A DNA stretch of 64,000 bases from Haematobia irritans (lineage: Eukaryota > Arthropoda > Insecta > Diptera > Muscidae), in the NCBI RefSeq assembly GCF_050003625.1, contig NC_134397.1:67678669-67742668 (forward strand). The letters run 5' to 3'. Shown here in pieces: positions 1-10,690 of this stretch. The notes beneath the pieces are model-generated. The model saw nothing but the letters and a program-made list of their open reading frames with translations, searched no databases and had not been told where the DNA came from. The position numbers and the translations under genes are program-made. Positions within the stretch are counted from its first letter, which is position 1. Every line of letters begins with the position of its first letter.

Positions 1-438
1 ATGTCACCAAGGTAGATTGTCAATCAAATGTATGAATAAATTTGCAATTTATTCAATAGAAAAATTCTAGTCCCAATATCCTGGTCAAATGTATCTCGTT
101 TGTCAAAAGGTTTTGAATTGGATCAGTGAATGGTTTTAATTTTATTTATGCAAAACTTGATGAGATTATACCAAAAAAAAACATAGCAGAGCGGTTATCA
201 TGGTATGCATTATAAAAATTAAATGCAATGACATTGACAGGAAATTGGTTTTGATTTTCCATTAATGAAATAGAAATGGAACAAACGGAACTATTGATTG
301 AGGTATGGTTTTATGAAACAAATCAATCCAATTATGTTAAAAAGAAGTTATGAGAGCTAAAACTATAACCGTAAATGCGGCCACCACCATGGTGCAAAAA
401 TAATAGTTTCATTTCAAAATCCCTCGTTGTAGCCGGTT

Positions 439-521
439 ACTTAGACTATTCAGTCCATTGTGATACCACATTGGAGAGAAGTTCACCAATGTGGTATCAC
501 AATGGACTGAATAGTCTAAGT
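439..521. repeat. Perfect 36-bp inverted repeat made from a SINE tail
   Basis: Arms 439-474 and 486-521 are perfect reverse complements separated by an 11-nt loop (475-485). The right arm continues into the normal 3' tail of the tRNA-derived SINE seen at 2936-3276 and 15196-15484 (ends in repeated CCTAAC). The left arm is a snapback copy of the same tail. In copy B the left arm is split at its TA by the transposon at 5349-7938. Confidence 0.9.
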
Positions 522-850
522 GAGCCTGATACATAGGGCTGCCACCTAACCTAACCTAGCGGGTTACTTGATAATATTTAAAACATCAGGTGAATTTTAT
601 GAAACATAATCAACCATCAACCGTTTGTATACCCCCACCATAGGATAATGCTACGACTAAACATCACAGTTGCAAAAAAATGGTACATTTCTTACTTTTT
701 GGTAGATTGGTAAAATTCTTGATGTTTTGGTAGATTTTACCAAATATGATATTCCTCCACAACTAAAGGGTACTTCACAAATTGTCTATACAATATAAAT
801 ATTTTACAAACTTTCCTATATAAAATAAAATTTTGTCAATTTTTTATACA
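522..850. other. AT-rich interval; SINE tail then unassigned
   Basis: Positions 522-557 complete the SINE 3' tail. The remainder is AT-rich, with short degraded pieces of the ATAGAAATAAAATTTTGTC-type minisatellite. No gene is visible. The same interval recurs identically at 8019-8347. Confidence 0.6.
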
Positions 851-1501
851 AAACAAGTAAGGAAAGTCTAATGTCGGGCGGGGCCGACTATATTATACCC
901 AGCACCATTTTGTAGATCCACATTTTCGATAACATATCAAATCCGTCAAATATGTTGGGTGCTAACTATAAAGGTTTGACCCAAATACATACATTTAAAT
1001 CTGACTACATCTGGACAAAATTTGTTAGACTTTTACAAAAACTATAGACTTAATGCAAAATGCCCTGGGATGCAAAACAATGTTACTAAAAATATGGGAA
1101 ACATTTAAATCTGAAGCAATTTTTAGGCAACTTCGCAAAAGTTTAATTATGGTTTATCGCTCGATAGAAGTATCGAAAAATTTAAGTCATTCTTACAAGT
1201 TTTCGATTTAGCAGTGGCGCTTTTACAAGGAAATTACAAGGAAATTATTGGTATTTTGGCCATTTTTGCCGAAATCAGAAAAACATATATATGGGAGCTA
1301 TATCTAAATCTGAACCGATTTCAACCAAATTTGGCATGCATAGTTACAATATTAATTCTACTCCCAACTTTGACCTCTGTGTGATTGAAAATCGGGGGAA
1401 AGATATATATGAGAGCTTTATCTAAACCGTAACCGATTATTCCAAAATCAATAGGGTTCTCTTCTGACCCAAAACCCATACTTGTGGCAAATTGGAAGTC
1501 G
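851..1501 (+). mobile_element. HINE-2 element, 5' portion
   Basis: It begins with an AAACAAGTAAGGAAAGTC head followed by a GGGCGGGGCCGAC motif and TATTATACCC, a layout like the heads of the other Helitron-like repeats here. The body contains monomers with 'tatatgggagctatatctaaatctgaaccgatt' character (longest runs near 1289-1320 and 1405-1435). It ends where a HINE-3 head starts at 1502. An identical copy is at 8348-8998. Assignment to the DINE-1/Helitron-associated class is by structure, not by a database match. Confidence 0.6.
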
Positions 1502-2035
1502 AACAAGTATATACAGCAGTAAGTTCGGCCGGGCCGAATCTTAACTACCTACCACCATGAATCAAATATTAGGGTTTCCTTTGAAATTTCAGGGGGGTTT
1601 GAGGACAAATCAAGCAGAGCAGTTCAACCAGTACACTTCACGAAGATAAATTTAAAGATTTTACCTATGAAGACTACATCAGATTCTGGATTTATAAGAA
1701 CCATTTTTGTTTGAGTTTTAGAGGAATCATTAACATCTCTTGTAAGTGTGCAAGAAAATTATAAAATAATGACTTGATGTGAAATCTTAAATCTGTAGAT
1801 TTTCACCCGAGAAGTAAAATCTGGAAATTTTGCATTGAGTTTCAATCAATTTTTATGATCTATGCGCCTTCTATACCCTCAAGAAGTGAAATCGGTCTCT
1901 ATGGAGGCATTACCAAATGGACCGATAAAAACGTTTTTGTGAGCATTAAATACCAGAATATTTACAATTTCAGGCAAATCGGAAAAAAAAACTACGGTTT
2001 CTACAAACCTAAGGAGTTAAATTGTTAGATCGTTC
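1502..2035 (+). mobile_element. HINE-3 element, 5' portion, broken at 2035
   Basis: The head reads AACAAGTATATACAGCAGTA, followed by the GGCCGGGCCGAA palindrome and TACC(A/C)ACCACCATGAA. The body matches the first 530 bp of the complete element at 8999-10422. The sequence leaves the family at 2035 and continues as about 26 bp of an inverted HINE-3 head. Confidence 0.75.
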
Positions 2036-2681
2036 GAACTTACTGCTGTATATACTTGTTTCTTTAATCATTGTTGTTGTTTTTGATTTCAGCTTAAAAC
2101 CATGCATTGACCAAACTACAAGTGTACTCGTATATGGGAGCTATATCTAAATCTGAACCGATTTGGATGATATTTTGCAGGTTTAGTTGATACCACAGTA
2201 AATACTATAGAATATTAGAGTACTCCAACTTTGAGTAAGATCGGTTGATAAATAAGGGACTTATGGCCAAATTTGGGAAAATCGGACGCTACATATATAT
2301 AGGAGTTATATCTAAATCTAAACCGATTTCGATGAAATTTTGCACACTTAAAGGGTGGTAAATTAGATTACTTTGTGTTTAATTTGACGTTGATCGGTGA
2401 GTAAATTAGAGCACTTTGACCCCATTTATCGAAACCTGCCTATACATATATATGGGAACTATATCTAAATTTGATCCGATTTTTCATCAAAATCGGTTAA
2501 TAATTGCGACCGTAATCCTGCGAACAACAAATACATGGACAGACGGACACCAAGGGCTATATCGATTCAGGTGGTGATTCTGAGTCGGTATATATTTTAT
2601 GGGGTCTAAAATCAATATTTCTAGTAGGCACTTTTTTGGCAGATCAAAGTTATCATACCCTGACCACTATGTGGTTTAGGG
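2036..2681 (+). mobile_element. HINE-2 element, monomers and tail
   Basis: Positions 2036-2061 are an inverted HINE-3 head fragment. From about 2127 there are three monomers of the 'ggagctatatctaaatctgaaccg' type, then ACATGGACAGACGGACACCA at 2532-2551, then TATATTTTATGGGGTCT, the usual order of a Helitron-like tail in this window. The tail GTGGTTTAGGGTATAATAAA is split by the hAT-type MITE at 2682-3820 and resumes at 3821-3838. Confidence 0.6.
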
Positions 2682-3820
2682 TAGAGGTGTGCACATGACA
2701 CGAAAATGTCGTGACTCACGAAAATTTTCGTGACTCATTCGTGAGTCACGCTGACGGCAACGGCGTGAGTGTGCGTAATTAACCAGTCAAATGTCGTGCG
2801 TGAACGTGAGTCACGAAAATAATATCGTCGTGAGTGTGCCTGAGTAACGAAAAAAAAAACACTCACGAAAATAATCCCGCTTACGAACATAAAATGCTTA
2901 CGAGTTGAATTAATTTATAATTTTATTGACATCATAGGTTAGGTTAGGTGGCAGCCCGATGTATCAGGCTCACTTAGACTATTCAGTCCATTGTGATACC
3001 ACATTGGTGAACTTCTCTCTTATCACTGAGTGCTGCCCGATTCCATGTTAGGCTCAATGACAAGGGACCTCCTTTTTATAGCCGAGTCCGAACGGCGTTC
3101 CACATTGCAGTGAAACCACTTAGAGAAGGTTTGAAACCCTCAGAAATGTCACCAGCTTTACTGAGGTGGGATAATCCACCGCTTAAAAACTTTTTGGTGT
3201 TCGGTCGAAGCAGGAATCGAACCCACGACCTTGTGTATGCAAGTCGGCATGCTAACCATTGCTCCACGGTGGCTCCCTAACATCCTAGGTGTTAAGAGTT
3301 TTATAACGCTCTCGATTTTAATCATGTTTTTAGTCAGGTTCTATAAGAAAATTACTCATAAAATTATTCGTGAGTCACGAGGTTTTTCGTGAGTCACGAA
3401 ATTTTTCGTGAGTCTCGATATTTATCGTGAATCATGACATTTAAAAGATTTTCGTGTGTGCATAAAAATTTTCTCTTCGTGAACGTGAGTCCTACCAAAA
3501 AATATCGTGCGTGAGTGTGCGTGAGCAAAATATTACTCACGTGCACACCTCTATTTCAAACACGTCCCTAAGGTAAATTAGTCCTAAAATTATTCGCAAG
3601 ACAGTTTTCGTGAGTCCCGATATTTTTCGTGAGTCGTGGTATTTTTCGTGAGTCGTGGTATTTTTCGTGAGTCACGACATTTCGTGCGTGAGTACAAATT
3701 TTCTTTTCGTGAGTGTGAGTGAGCGTGAGTCCTACCAAAAAAATTTCGTGCGTGAGTAATATTTTTCCGTCGTGAGTGTGTATGAGCGTGAGTAGAATAT
3801 TACTCACATGCACACCTCTA
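2682..3820. mobile_element. hAT-type MITE with GTGAGTCACG repeats and 8-bp TSD
   Basis: Ends are TAGAGGTGTGCAC (2682) and its inverse TGCACACCTCTA (3809-3820). The 8-bp GTTTAGGG at 2674-2681 is repeated at 3821-3828, so an 8-bp target-site duplication is directly visible. hAT transposons make 8-bp duplications and often begin (T/C)AGAGGTG, so this is probably a non-autonomous hAT. The interior is a degenerate array of CGTGAGTCACGA / TTTTCGTGAGTC units on both sides of a SINE (2936-3276). A second inward-facing end copy at 3540-3553 suggests a composite of two elements. No transposase frame is present. Confidence 0.8.
2936..3276 (-). mobile_element. tRNA-derived SINE, near full length
   Basis: Read on the minus strand it starts GGAGCCACCGTGGAGCAATG at 3276, a tRNA-like head with A-box (TGGAGCAATGGTTAGC) and B-box (GGTCGTGGGTTCGATTCC) regions for RNA polymerase III. 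It continues through a unique body (CTCAGTAAAGCTGG, GGAACGCCGTTCGGACTCGG, CTATAAAAAGGAGG) and ends in repeated CCTAACCTAA. It is inserted in the hAT-type MITE. Other copies or pieces are at 439-557, 12941-13010, 15196-15484, 41304-41386 and 63899-64000. A possible imperfect target duplication (ACATCATA / ACATCCTA) flanks it. Confidence 0.8.
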
Positions 3821-3838
3821 GTTTAGGGTATAATAAAA

Positions 3839-3879
3839 ATTTTGTAACAAACGAATTTTCTTTTTTTGTGAAAAAAGTT
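3839..3879. other. Short AT-rich junction
   Basis: About 40 bp between the HINE-2 tail and the HINE-1 fragment. Nothing recognisable. Confidence 0.5.
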
Positions 3880-4547
3880 GGCTGGGATGTGGTAACAGTT
3901 GCCGATGGCATGGTATAGTATTGACTCAGAATTTTATCAAATCTGGGAATCGGTTTATATGGGGGCTACATATAATTATATGGACCGATATGGACCAATT
4001 TTTGCATGGTTGTTGGAGACCATATACTAACACCATGTACCAAATTTCAGCCGGATGGGATGAAATTTTCTTCTCTTAGAGTCTCCGCAAGCCAAATCTG
4101 GAGATAGGTTTATATGGGGGCTATATATAATTATGGACCGATGTGGACCAATTTTTGCATGGTTGTTGGAGACCGTATACTAACACCATGTACCAAATTT
4201 CAACCGAATGGGATGAAATTTTCTTCTCCTAGAGCCTCAGCAAGCTAAATCTGAGCGTCGGTTTATATGGGGGCTATACGTAAAAGTGGTCCGATATGGT
4301 CCATTTGCAATACCATCCGATCTACATCAATAACAACTACTTGTGCCAAGTTTCAAGTCGATAGGTTGTGTCGTTCGGAAGTTAGCGTGATTTCAACAGA
4401 CGGACATGCTTAGATCGACTCAGAATTTCACCACGACCCAGAATAATATACTTTATGGGGTCTTAACATAGAGCAATATTTGGATGTGTTACAAACGGAA
4501 TGACAAAGTTAATATACCCCCATCCTATAGTGGACGGTATAAAAAAA
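3880..4547 (+). mobile_element. HINE-1 element, 5'-truncated
   Basis: It enters in the middle of the head region (TGGTAACAGTTGCCGATGGC) and holds three 153-bp monomers (TTTATATGGGGGCTA... ATGGACCGAT). The tail follows: a CAGACGGACATGC stretch, ACTTTATGGGGTCTT, TGTTACAAACGGAATGACAA, and the terminal hairpin TACCCCCATCC...GGACGGTATAAAA. Compared with the complete copy at 23933-27111 it lacks the first part of the head and the 29-bp minisatellite. Confidence 0.75.
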
Positions 4548-4904
4548 TAATTATCCCCCATTTTCATGAAGCTCCGTTGGTGCTCCGTTAGCTAACGAAA
4601 CCCATTCTATGGACATATCTGTCATCTTGCCTATATATTCCATATGCCAGTTATGTTCTTACGTTCCCTGTTTTCTTTCAGTATATTTACCATTGTGTGT
4701 AAAAGTTTCCTTTTGCTAATACAATTATGACATTAGGCAATAAAACAAGTTCATTTAGAAATTTGATGATTGCAAGTAATTCTCTTAATGGTGATTTTTG
4801 CTTTGTTGATAGTACAGGAAATTTTACCAGAATTTTGTCCACTCTAACCACCTAATCGATTTTATCGTCAACTTCACATTTTTATTACGACCTAATGCTT
4901 TTCC
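4548..4904. other. Interval without a recognised feature
   Basis: About 350 bp of AT-rich sequence before duplication copy B. It is not found elsewhere in the window and I saw no coding signal. It could be single-copy DNA between the two duplicated blocks or an unrecognised repeat. Confidence 0.4.
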
Positions 4905-5348
4905 AATGTCACCAAGGTAGATTGTCAATCAAATGTATGAATAAATTTGCAATTTATTCAATAGAAAAATTCTAGTCCCAATATCCTGGTCAAATGTATC
5001 TCGTTTGTCAAAAGGTTTTGAATTGGATCAGTGAATGGTTTTAATTTTATTTATGCAAAACTTGATGAGATTATACCAAAAAAAAACATAGCAGAGCGGT
5101 TATCATGGTATGCATTATAAAAATTAAATGCAATGACATTGACAGGAAATTGGTTTTGATTTTCCATTAATGAAATAGAAATGGAACAAACGGAACTATT
5201 GATTGAGGTATGGTTTTATGAAACAAATCAATCCAATTATGTTAAAAAGAAGTTATGAGAGCTAAAACTATAACCGTAAATGCGGCCACCACCATGGTGC
5301 AAAAATAATAGTTTCATTTCAAAATCCCTCGTTGTAGCCGGTTACTTA

Positions 5349-7938
5349 CACAGAAAAAAAAGTGTCTCGTAAATTTAAGAAGATTTTTACAATAATTTAT
5401 TACAAGAATTTTCCAGAATTTTAGGTCATTTTTCGTATCTTCAACGAAAATTAACTACTCGAAAGGAAATTTTACAAATTCTAAGTAGCAATCGTTTAGT
5501 TCATGGCCTACAAAATACGATGGAAATTTCCTTAAAAAATTTCTTAACTGGTAGTTAAAAATTCGTTTGTTATGCTATAAAACTACTTGTGAAATGTAAA
5601 GTATTTTCTAAATAATAAGTGCAATTTACTATAAGATTTTTTTGTATGAGAAAATATTATTTTACGAAAAATGAACTTGAAAGTGGATAGCGATTTCTTA
5701 CTGACAATTCCTATAGCTAATAATTGTTGGTAAAAAATTACCCAATGAAATATTTTTAGTTCACATGTAATTAAATTTATAGACATTTTCGTCAAAAATG
5801 GTAGATAACATTTCATGAAAATTTTGCAAATTTTAAGTTAAACGTTTCATCGTTCATAAACTGGTGTGCCTTTACGAATATTATTCTTAGAGTAAATTGT
5901 CAGCAGATGCTATGAACTAATGCATAGTACAGAGATCTTTATCGGCATAGTGGAATGTGATTAATGTAAAGATGATGTTACTTGAGTTTTGTTGTGTATA
6001 CATGAGCGTGGGGTTGTTTTTATTTTGGTTCATTTAGTGGTTTGTGTGTGTTTGTTATTCTTGGATGGTTTATTGGCTGGATGAGGTGTTGTTTTCAATA
6101 AAGGCACATGTTTTTTTGTTGTTGTAGGAATGTTTTGGCTTTGCTTGGTTTTGTTTGGCATGCTTCAGTTGTATAGTTGGCGTTGGCGTGGGCTGTTGCA
6201 TCTTTTAATATGCAACAAGGGAATATAAAGGCATGGAATATTTTGGAATTTTGAGACATATATTGGTGTTTGTTTATTAAACCTTTTAAATGAAAGTTAT
6301 TAATATTTTATCGGTAGTTTCGAGAAAAGTTATTAAGAATATTTAGGAAAATATGTTGAAATTGAAAGTGTATTGAAATTTTTATTATTCATTGTAAAAA
6401 ATTAATATTCAATTCCAGATGAATTTGGACAATTTTTGTTATATCTCAGCGTATAGTTTAGCCATAAATTAGTAAGTATTGTTTTTTTTAATATGGCTTT
6501 CTTTTAAAAATAATATTTTTTATGTATATTATTATTTGTTAATTATTTTTTTTGGAAACCAGTTTAATGTTTTTCTTTGTTGTAAAAGCAATATTTAATT
6601 TCAGAGCAACTCCAGATGGGTTCGAAAATAGAGAATTGGTAAGTTTTCTTTTAAAATTTGGCTTTCTTTTAACTAGAATATTTACGTTTTTATGACCTTT
6701 TTATCATCAAAATTATAGGTTTTTAATACCTTATTTAAGTATTTCTTTAATCAATTTTTTCTGGAAACCAATGTAATATTTTAATGTAAAAAACAAATAT
6801 TTAATTTCAGAATAACCCCTTAAAAATTTGAAAAAAATGTTGGTACTCCTTTGCTTGTAATTTAATAGTGAATTGGTAAGGATTCTTTAACTTTCTTTTA
6901 ACCAGAATATTTGTGTTTTTTATGCATAATATTATTTTTTTCATTCGATTTTTTGGAAACCTATTTAATAATTTTATTTAATGTAAAAAATAAATATTTA
7001 ATTTCAGAATAGCCCAAATAAATTTGGACAACTTTTTATATTTGCCCTCAGCGTACAATTTAATAGAGAATTGGTAAGTTTTATATTAAAACTCTGGCTT
7101 TCTTTCAACTAGAATATTTATTTTTATTATATCCTTCACATCGATAACAACACAGTTTTATGAGTTTATTTAGAATACTTCATTATTTCTCTAATTGTTT
7201 CAGGTACAAATGTTATGAGATACGTTTTCAAAGAAAAGTTGAATTTCTTACACCATTTGATAAAATGCCCCCAAATATGGTAAGTTACAAGCTAAAATGA
7301 AGAATTAGAAATTATATTTCATTACATGGTGTTAATTTTTAACAATTTTCATTATTGTTTCCATTTTTTCCAGCAAGATATGTGAAAAACTTACCTACGA
7401 TGAATAAAAAAGGATAAGTCAAAATGTCCAAACAGCGGGTTCAAATGAACTACTCTCTGTTCCACGTGGTCATAATTTTTATTCACAAAAAACATTGTAT
7501 TAAGAACTTTCATCATAAGTTTTTATAATAAAGTACTTTTGCTTAAAGAAAGTTTAATTTTAATGTATGAAAATTTTCATAATAGTAAAACGGTTTGTTG
7601 TTCCTTTAATTATTTAATTTCTCTGTACTGTGGAATGATTGATTTAAAAATAGTTTAATCGTCGACATTTTAAAGAGACTGTTAACCAGTTTTTATTATC
7701 GGGTTTCCCACAAAATAAGCAAGTAAATCAAAATAATACTGACTTTTTAACTTGGTAGGGGTATATAAATCTTATGGTGTTGTAAAAATGAACTAAACTA
7801 CAATGTTATAGATGAACTAAAACTTAAGAGAATTATAAACTAGACAAGTTGAAAAAAATCTTAAGGGCTAAATCATGGTCAATATTACTACAGTTTAGTT
7901 CATTTTGCAATGGAAAAGGGTTCACTATTTTTTCAGTG
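5349..7938. mobile_element. 2.6-kb TA-flanked non-autonomous DNA transposon
   Basis: Left end CACAGAAAAAAAAGTG (5349) and right end CACTATTTTTTCAGTG (to 7938) are inverted repeats of about 16 bp with two mismatches. The TA at 5347-5348 is repeated at 7939-7940. Copy A of the flanking duplication shows the empty site with a single TA, so boundaries and target duplication are certain to the base. TA duplications fit the Tc1/mariner superfamily, but no transposase frame is present, so the element is non-autonomous. The right end matches the start of the 516-bp element at 24132-24647, which begins CACTGAAAAAACAGTGAACC. The interior holds the exon-like units described separately. Confidence 0.9.
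6419..7533 (+). other. Row of exon-like units inside the 2.6-kb transposon
   Basis: Five segments each lie between a pyrimidine-rich AG acceptor and a GTAAG(T/G) donor: 6419-6471 (53 nt), 6605-6638 (34), 6811-6875 (65), 7008-7073 (66) and 7204-7279 (76). A sixth acceptor (TTTTTTCCAG, ending 7373) opens a last segment with AATAAA at 7528-7533. The second to fourth segments share TTTAATTTCAG before and GAATTG/GTAAG after, and their intron-like spacers resemble each other (GGCTTTCTTTTAA, TGGAAACC, TTAATG). They therefore look like diverged tandem copies of about 170-240 bp. No long frame is evident across the units. Whether they are spliced is unknown. A captured 3' gene end or a non-coding transcript are both possible. 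Confidence 0.55.
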
Positions 7939-8018
7939 TAGACTATTCAGTCCATTGTGATACCACATTGGAGAGAAGTTCACCAATGTGGTATCACAAT
8001 GGACTGAATAGTCTAAGT

Positions 8019-8347
8019 GAGCCTGATACATAGGGCTGCCACCTAACCTAACCTAGCGGGTTACTTGATAATATTTAAAACATCAGGTGAATTTTATGAA
8101 ACATAATCAACCATCAACCGTTTGTATACCCCCACCATAGGATAATGCTACGACTAAACATCACAGTTGCAAAAAAATGGTACATTTCTTACTTTTTGGT
8201 AGATTGGTAAAATTCTTGATGTTTTGGTAGATTTTACCAAATATGATATTCCTCCACAACTAAAGGGTACTTCACAAATTGTCTATACAATATAAATATT
8301 TTACAAACTTTCCTATATAAAATAAAATTTTGTCAATTTTTTATACA
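8019..8347. other. AT-rich interval, duplicate of 522-850
   Basis: It is identical in the stretches compared to 522-850. It includes the SINE tail to about 8054 and degraded minisatellite. No gene was seen. Confidence 0.6.
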
Positions 8348-8998
8348 AAACAAGTAAGGAAAGTCTAATGTCGGGCGGGGCCGACTATATTATACCCAGC
8401 ACCATTTTGTAGATCCACATTTTCGATAACATATCAAATCCGTCAAATATGTTGGGTGCTAACTATAAAGGTTTGACCCAAATACATACATTTAAATCTG
8501 ACTACATCTGGACAAAATTTGTTAGACTTTTACAAAAACTATAGACTTAATGCAAAATGCCCTGGGATGCAAAACAATGTTACTAAAAATATGGGAAACA
8601 TTTAAATCTGAAGCAATTTTTAGGCAACTTCGCAAAAGTTTAATTATGGTTTATCGCTCGATAGAAGTATCGAAAAATTTAAGTCATTCTTACAAGTTTT
8701 CGATTTAGCAGTGGCGCTTTTACAAGGAAATTACAAGGAAATTATTGGTATTTTGGCCATTTTTGCCGAAATCAGAAAAACATATATATGGGAGCTATAT
8801 CTAAATCTGAACCGATTTCAACCAAATTTGGCATGCATAGTTACAATATTAATTCTACTCCCAACTTTGACCTCTGTGTGATTGAAAATCGGGGGAAAGA
8901 TATATATGAGAGCTTTATCTAAACCGTAACCGATTATTCCAAAATCAATAGGGTTCTCTTCTGACCCAAAACCCATACTTGTGGCAAATTGGAAGTCG
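8348..8998 (+). mobile_element. HINE-2 element, 5' portion (duplicate)
   Basis: Exact counterpart of 851-1501. A HINE-3 head begins directly after it at 8999. Confidence 0.6.
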
Positions 8999-10422
8999 AA
9001 CAAGTATATACAGCAGTAAGTTCGGCCGGGCCGAATCTTAACTACCTACCACCATGAATCAAATATTAGGGTTTCCTTTGAAATTTCAGGGGGGTTTGAG
9101 GACAAATCAAGCAGAGCAGTTCAACCAGTACACTTCACGAAGATAAATTTAAAGATTTTACCTATGAAGACTACATCAGATTCTGGATTTATAAGAACCA
9201 TTTTTGTTTGAGTTTTAGAGGAATCATTAACATCTCTTGTAAGTGTGCAAGAAAATTATAAAATAATGACTTGATGTGAAATCTTAAATCTGTAGATTTT
9301 CACCCGAGAAGTAAAATCTGGAAATTTTGCATTGAGTTTCAATCAATTTTTATGATCTATGCGCCTTCTATACCCTCAAGAAGTGAAATCGGTCTCTATG
9401 GAGGCATTACCAAATGGACCGATAAAAACGTTTTTGTGAGCATTAAATACCAGAATATTTACAATTTCAGGCAAATCGGAAAAAAAAACTACGGTTTCTA
9501 CAAACCTAAGGAGTTAAATTGTTAGATCGTTCTTATGGGGGCTATACTAAACTATAAACCGATACTCACCGTTTTCAGCACACCTCTTTATGGCCAGAAA
9601 ATACCTCTAGATTTTCACTTTCAGGCAAATTAGATAAAAAACTACGGTTTCTATAAGCCCAAGACCCCAAATCGGGAGGTCGGTTTATACGGGGATCATA
9701 CCAAGACATGGACCGATGCTCACCGTTTTTGGCGCACCTCTTTATTTCAGGAAAATTGGATGAAAACTACGGTTTCTATAAGCCCAAGAAGTAAAAACGC
9801 GAGATCGGTCTATATGGGGGATATACCAAAACATGGACCGATACTCAACATTTTCGGCACACCTCTTTATGATCCTAAAATTCCTCTAGATTTCCAATTT
9901 CAGGCAAACTGGATAAAAAGTACGGTTTCTATAAGCCCAAGAAGTAAAATCGGGAGATCGGTCTATATAGAGGCTATACCAAAACATGGACCGATTCTCA
10001 CTACTTTTGAGACACACCTCTTTATGGTCATAAAATTCCTCTAAATTTCAAATTTCAGGCAAATTGGATAAAAATTACGATTTCTATAAGCCAAAGACCC
10101 CAAATCGGAAGGTCGATTTATATGGGGACCATATGAAAACCTGGATCGATATAGCCCATCTTCGAACTTGACCTGCCTGCAGACAAAAGATGAGTTTGTG
10201 CAAAATTTCAGCACAATTGCTTCATTATTGAAGACTGTAGCTTGATTACAACAGACAGACAGCCAGACAGACGGACATGGTTATATCGTCTTAGAATTTC
10301 TCCCTGATTAAGAATATATATACTTTATATAGTCGGAAATCGATATTTCGATGTGTTACAAACGGAATGACAAAGTTATTATACCCCCATTCTATACCAT
10401 TCTATGGTGGTGGGTATAAAAA
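8999..10422 (+). mobile_element. HINE-3 element, complete
   Basis: It runs from the AACAAGTATATACAGCAGTA head with the GGCCGGGCCGAA palindrome to a tail with CAGACAGACAGCCAGACAGA, TATACTTTATATAGTCGG, TGTTACAAACGGAATGACAA and the terminal TATACCCCCATTC...GGTGGGTATAAAAA hairpin. Between these are four to five monomers of about 150 bp (GATCGGTCTATATGGGG, CTATACCAAAACATGGACCG, CACACCTCTTTATGG). The plan of head palindrome, tandem monomers, GACGGACA tract and terminal hairpin is what is described for DINE-1/Helentron-associated elements of flies. No protein is encoded. Confidence 0.7.
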
Positions 10423-10423
10423 T

Positions 10424-10690
10424 GTGTTCGCAGATAGAGGGACGGACGGACAAACGGACATGGCTTCCACAGTGTGGCGCAGGGTATAAAAAAATATTGA
10501 CAAAATTTGCTAAACAAACCAAATATCGACAAAATTTTCTGTAGAAATAAAATTTAAAAAATAAGATTTTTTTGTTTGGTAGTTTTTTGGTAAAATTTTC
10601 TCCAACTTTGGTAGATTCTTTTTAACTTTATTTCTATAGAAAATAGAAATAAAATTTTCTACAGAAAAAAAACATTTGTTGTTTTTTTTT
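10424..10690 (+). repeat. Helitron-like tail scrap and ATAGAAATAAAATTTT minisatellite
   Basis: 10434-10490 is a second, diverged tail (GGGACGGACGGACAAACGG ... GCGCAGGGTATAAAA). From 10495 to about 10690 are degraded units of the ACAAAATTTTCTATAGAAAT minisatellite, also seen at 24688-25352. Confidence 0.55.

Larger units (their letters stand above)
1..2035. repeat. Segmental duplication, copy A (uninterrupted)
   Basis: Positions 1-443 correspond to 4905-5347/5348, and 444-2035 correspond to 7941-9532 with a constant offset of 7,497. I saw no indel or substitution in the stretches I compared, including identical 61-codon open frames at 1321-1506 and 8818-9003. Copy A lacks the 2,590-bp transposon of copy B, so it preserves the empty site (TA at 442-443). 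The match stops inside a HINE-3 monomer: copy B continues as a normal HINE-3 element, whereas copy A switches to a short inverted HINE-3 head. The left limit may lie outside the window. Confidence 0.9.
4905..9532. repeat. Segmental duplication, copy B (with 2.6-kb insertion)
   Basis: 4905-5348 and 7939-9532 match 1-444 and 442-2035. The only visible difference from copy A is the 2,590-bp transposon at 5349-7938 with its TA duplication. Unlike copy A, copy B runs on into the natural remainder of the HINE-3 element (to 10422). Confidence 0.9.

Noticed and set aside
1321..1506. Duplicated 61-codon frame (also 8818-9003) as a conserved gene
   Set aside because: Identity is explained by the segmental duplication; the sequence is HINE-2 repeat on the opposite strand.
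3076..3267. 63-codon minus-strand frame as a small protein
   Set aside because: It lies entirely in the tRNA-derived SINE and includes its A- and B-box regions.
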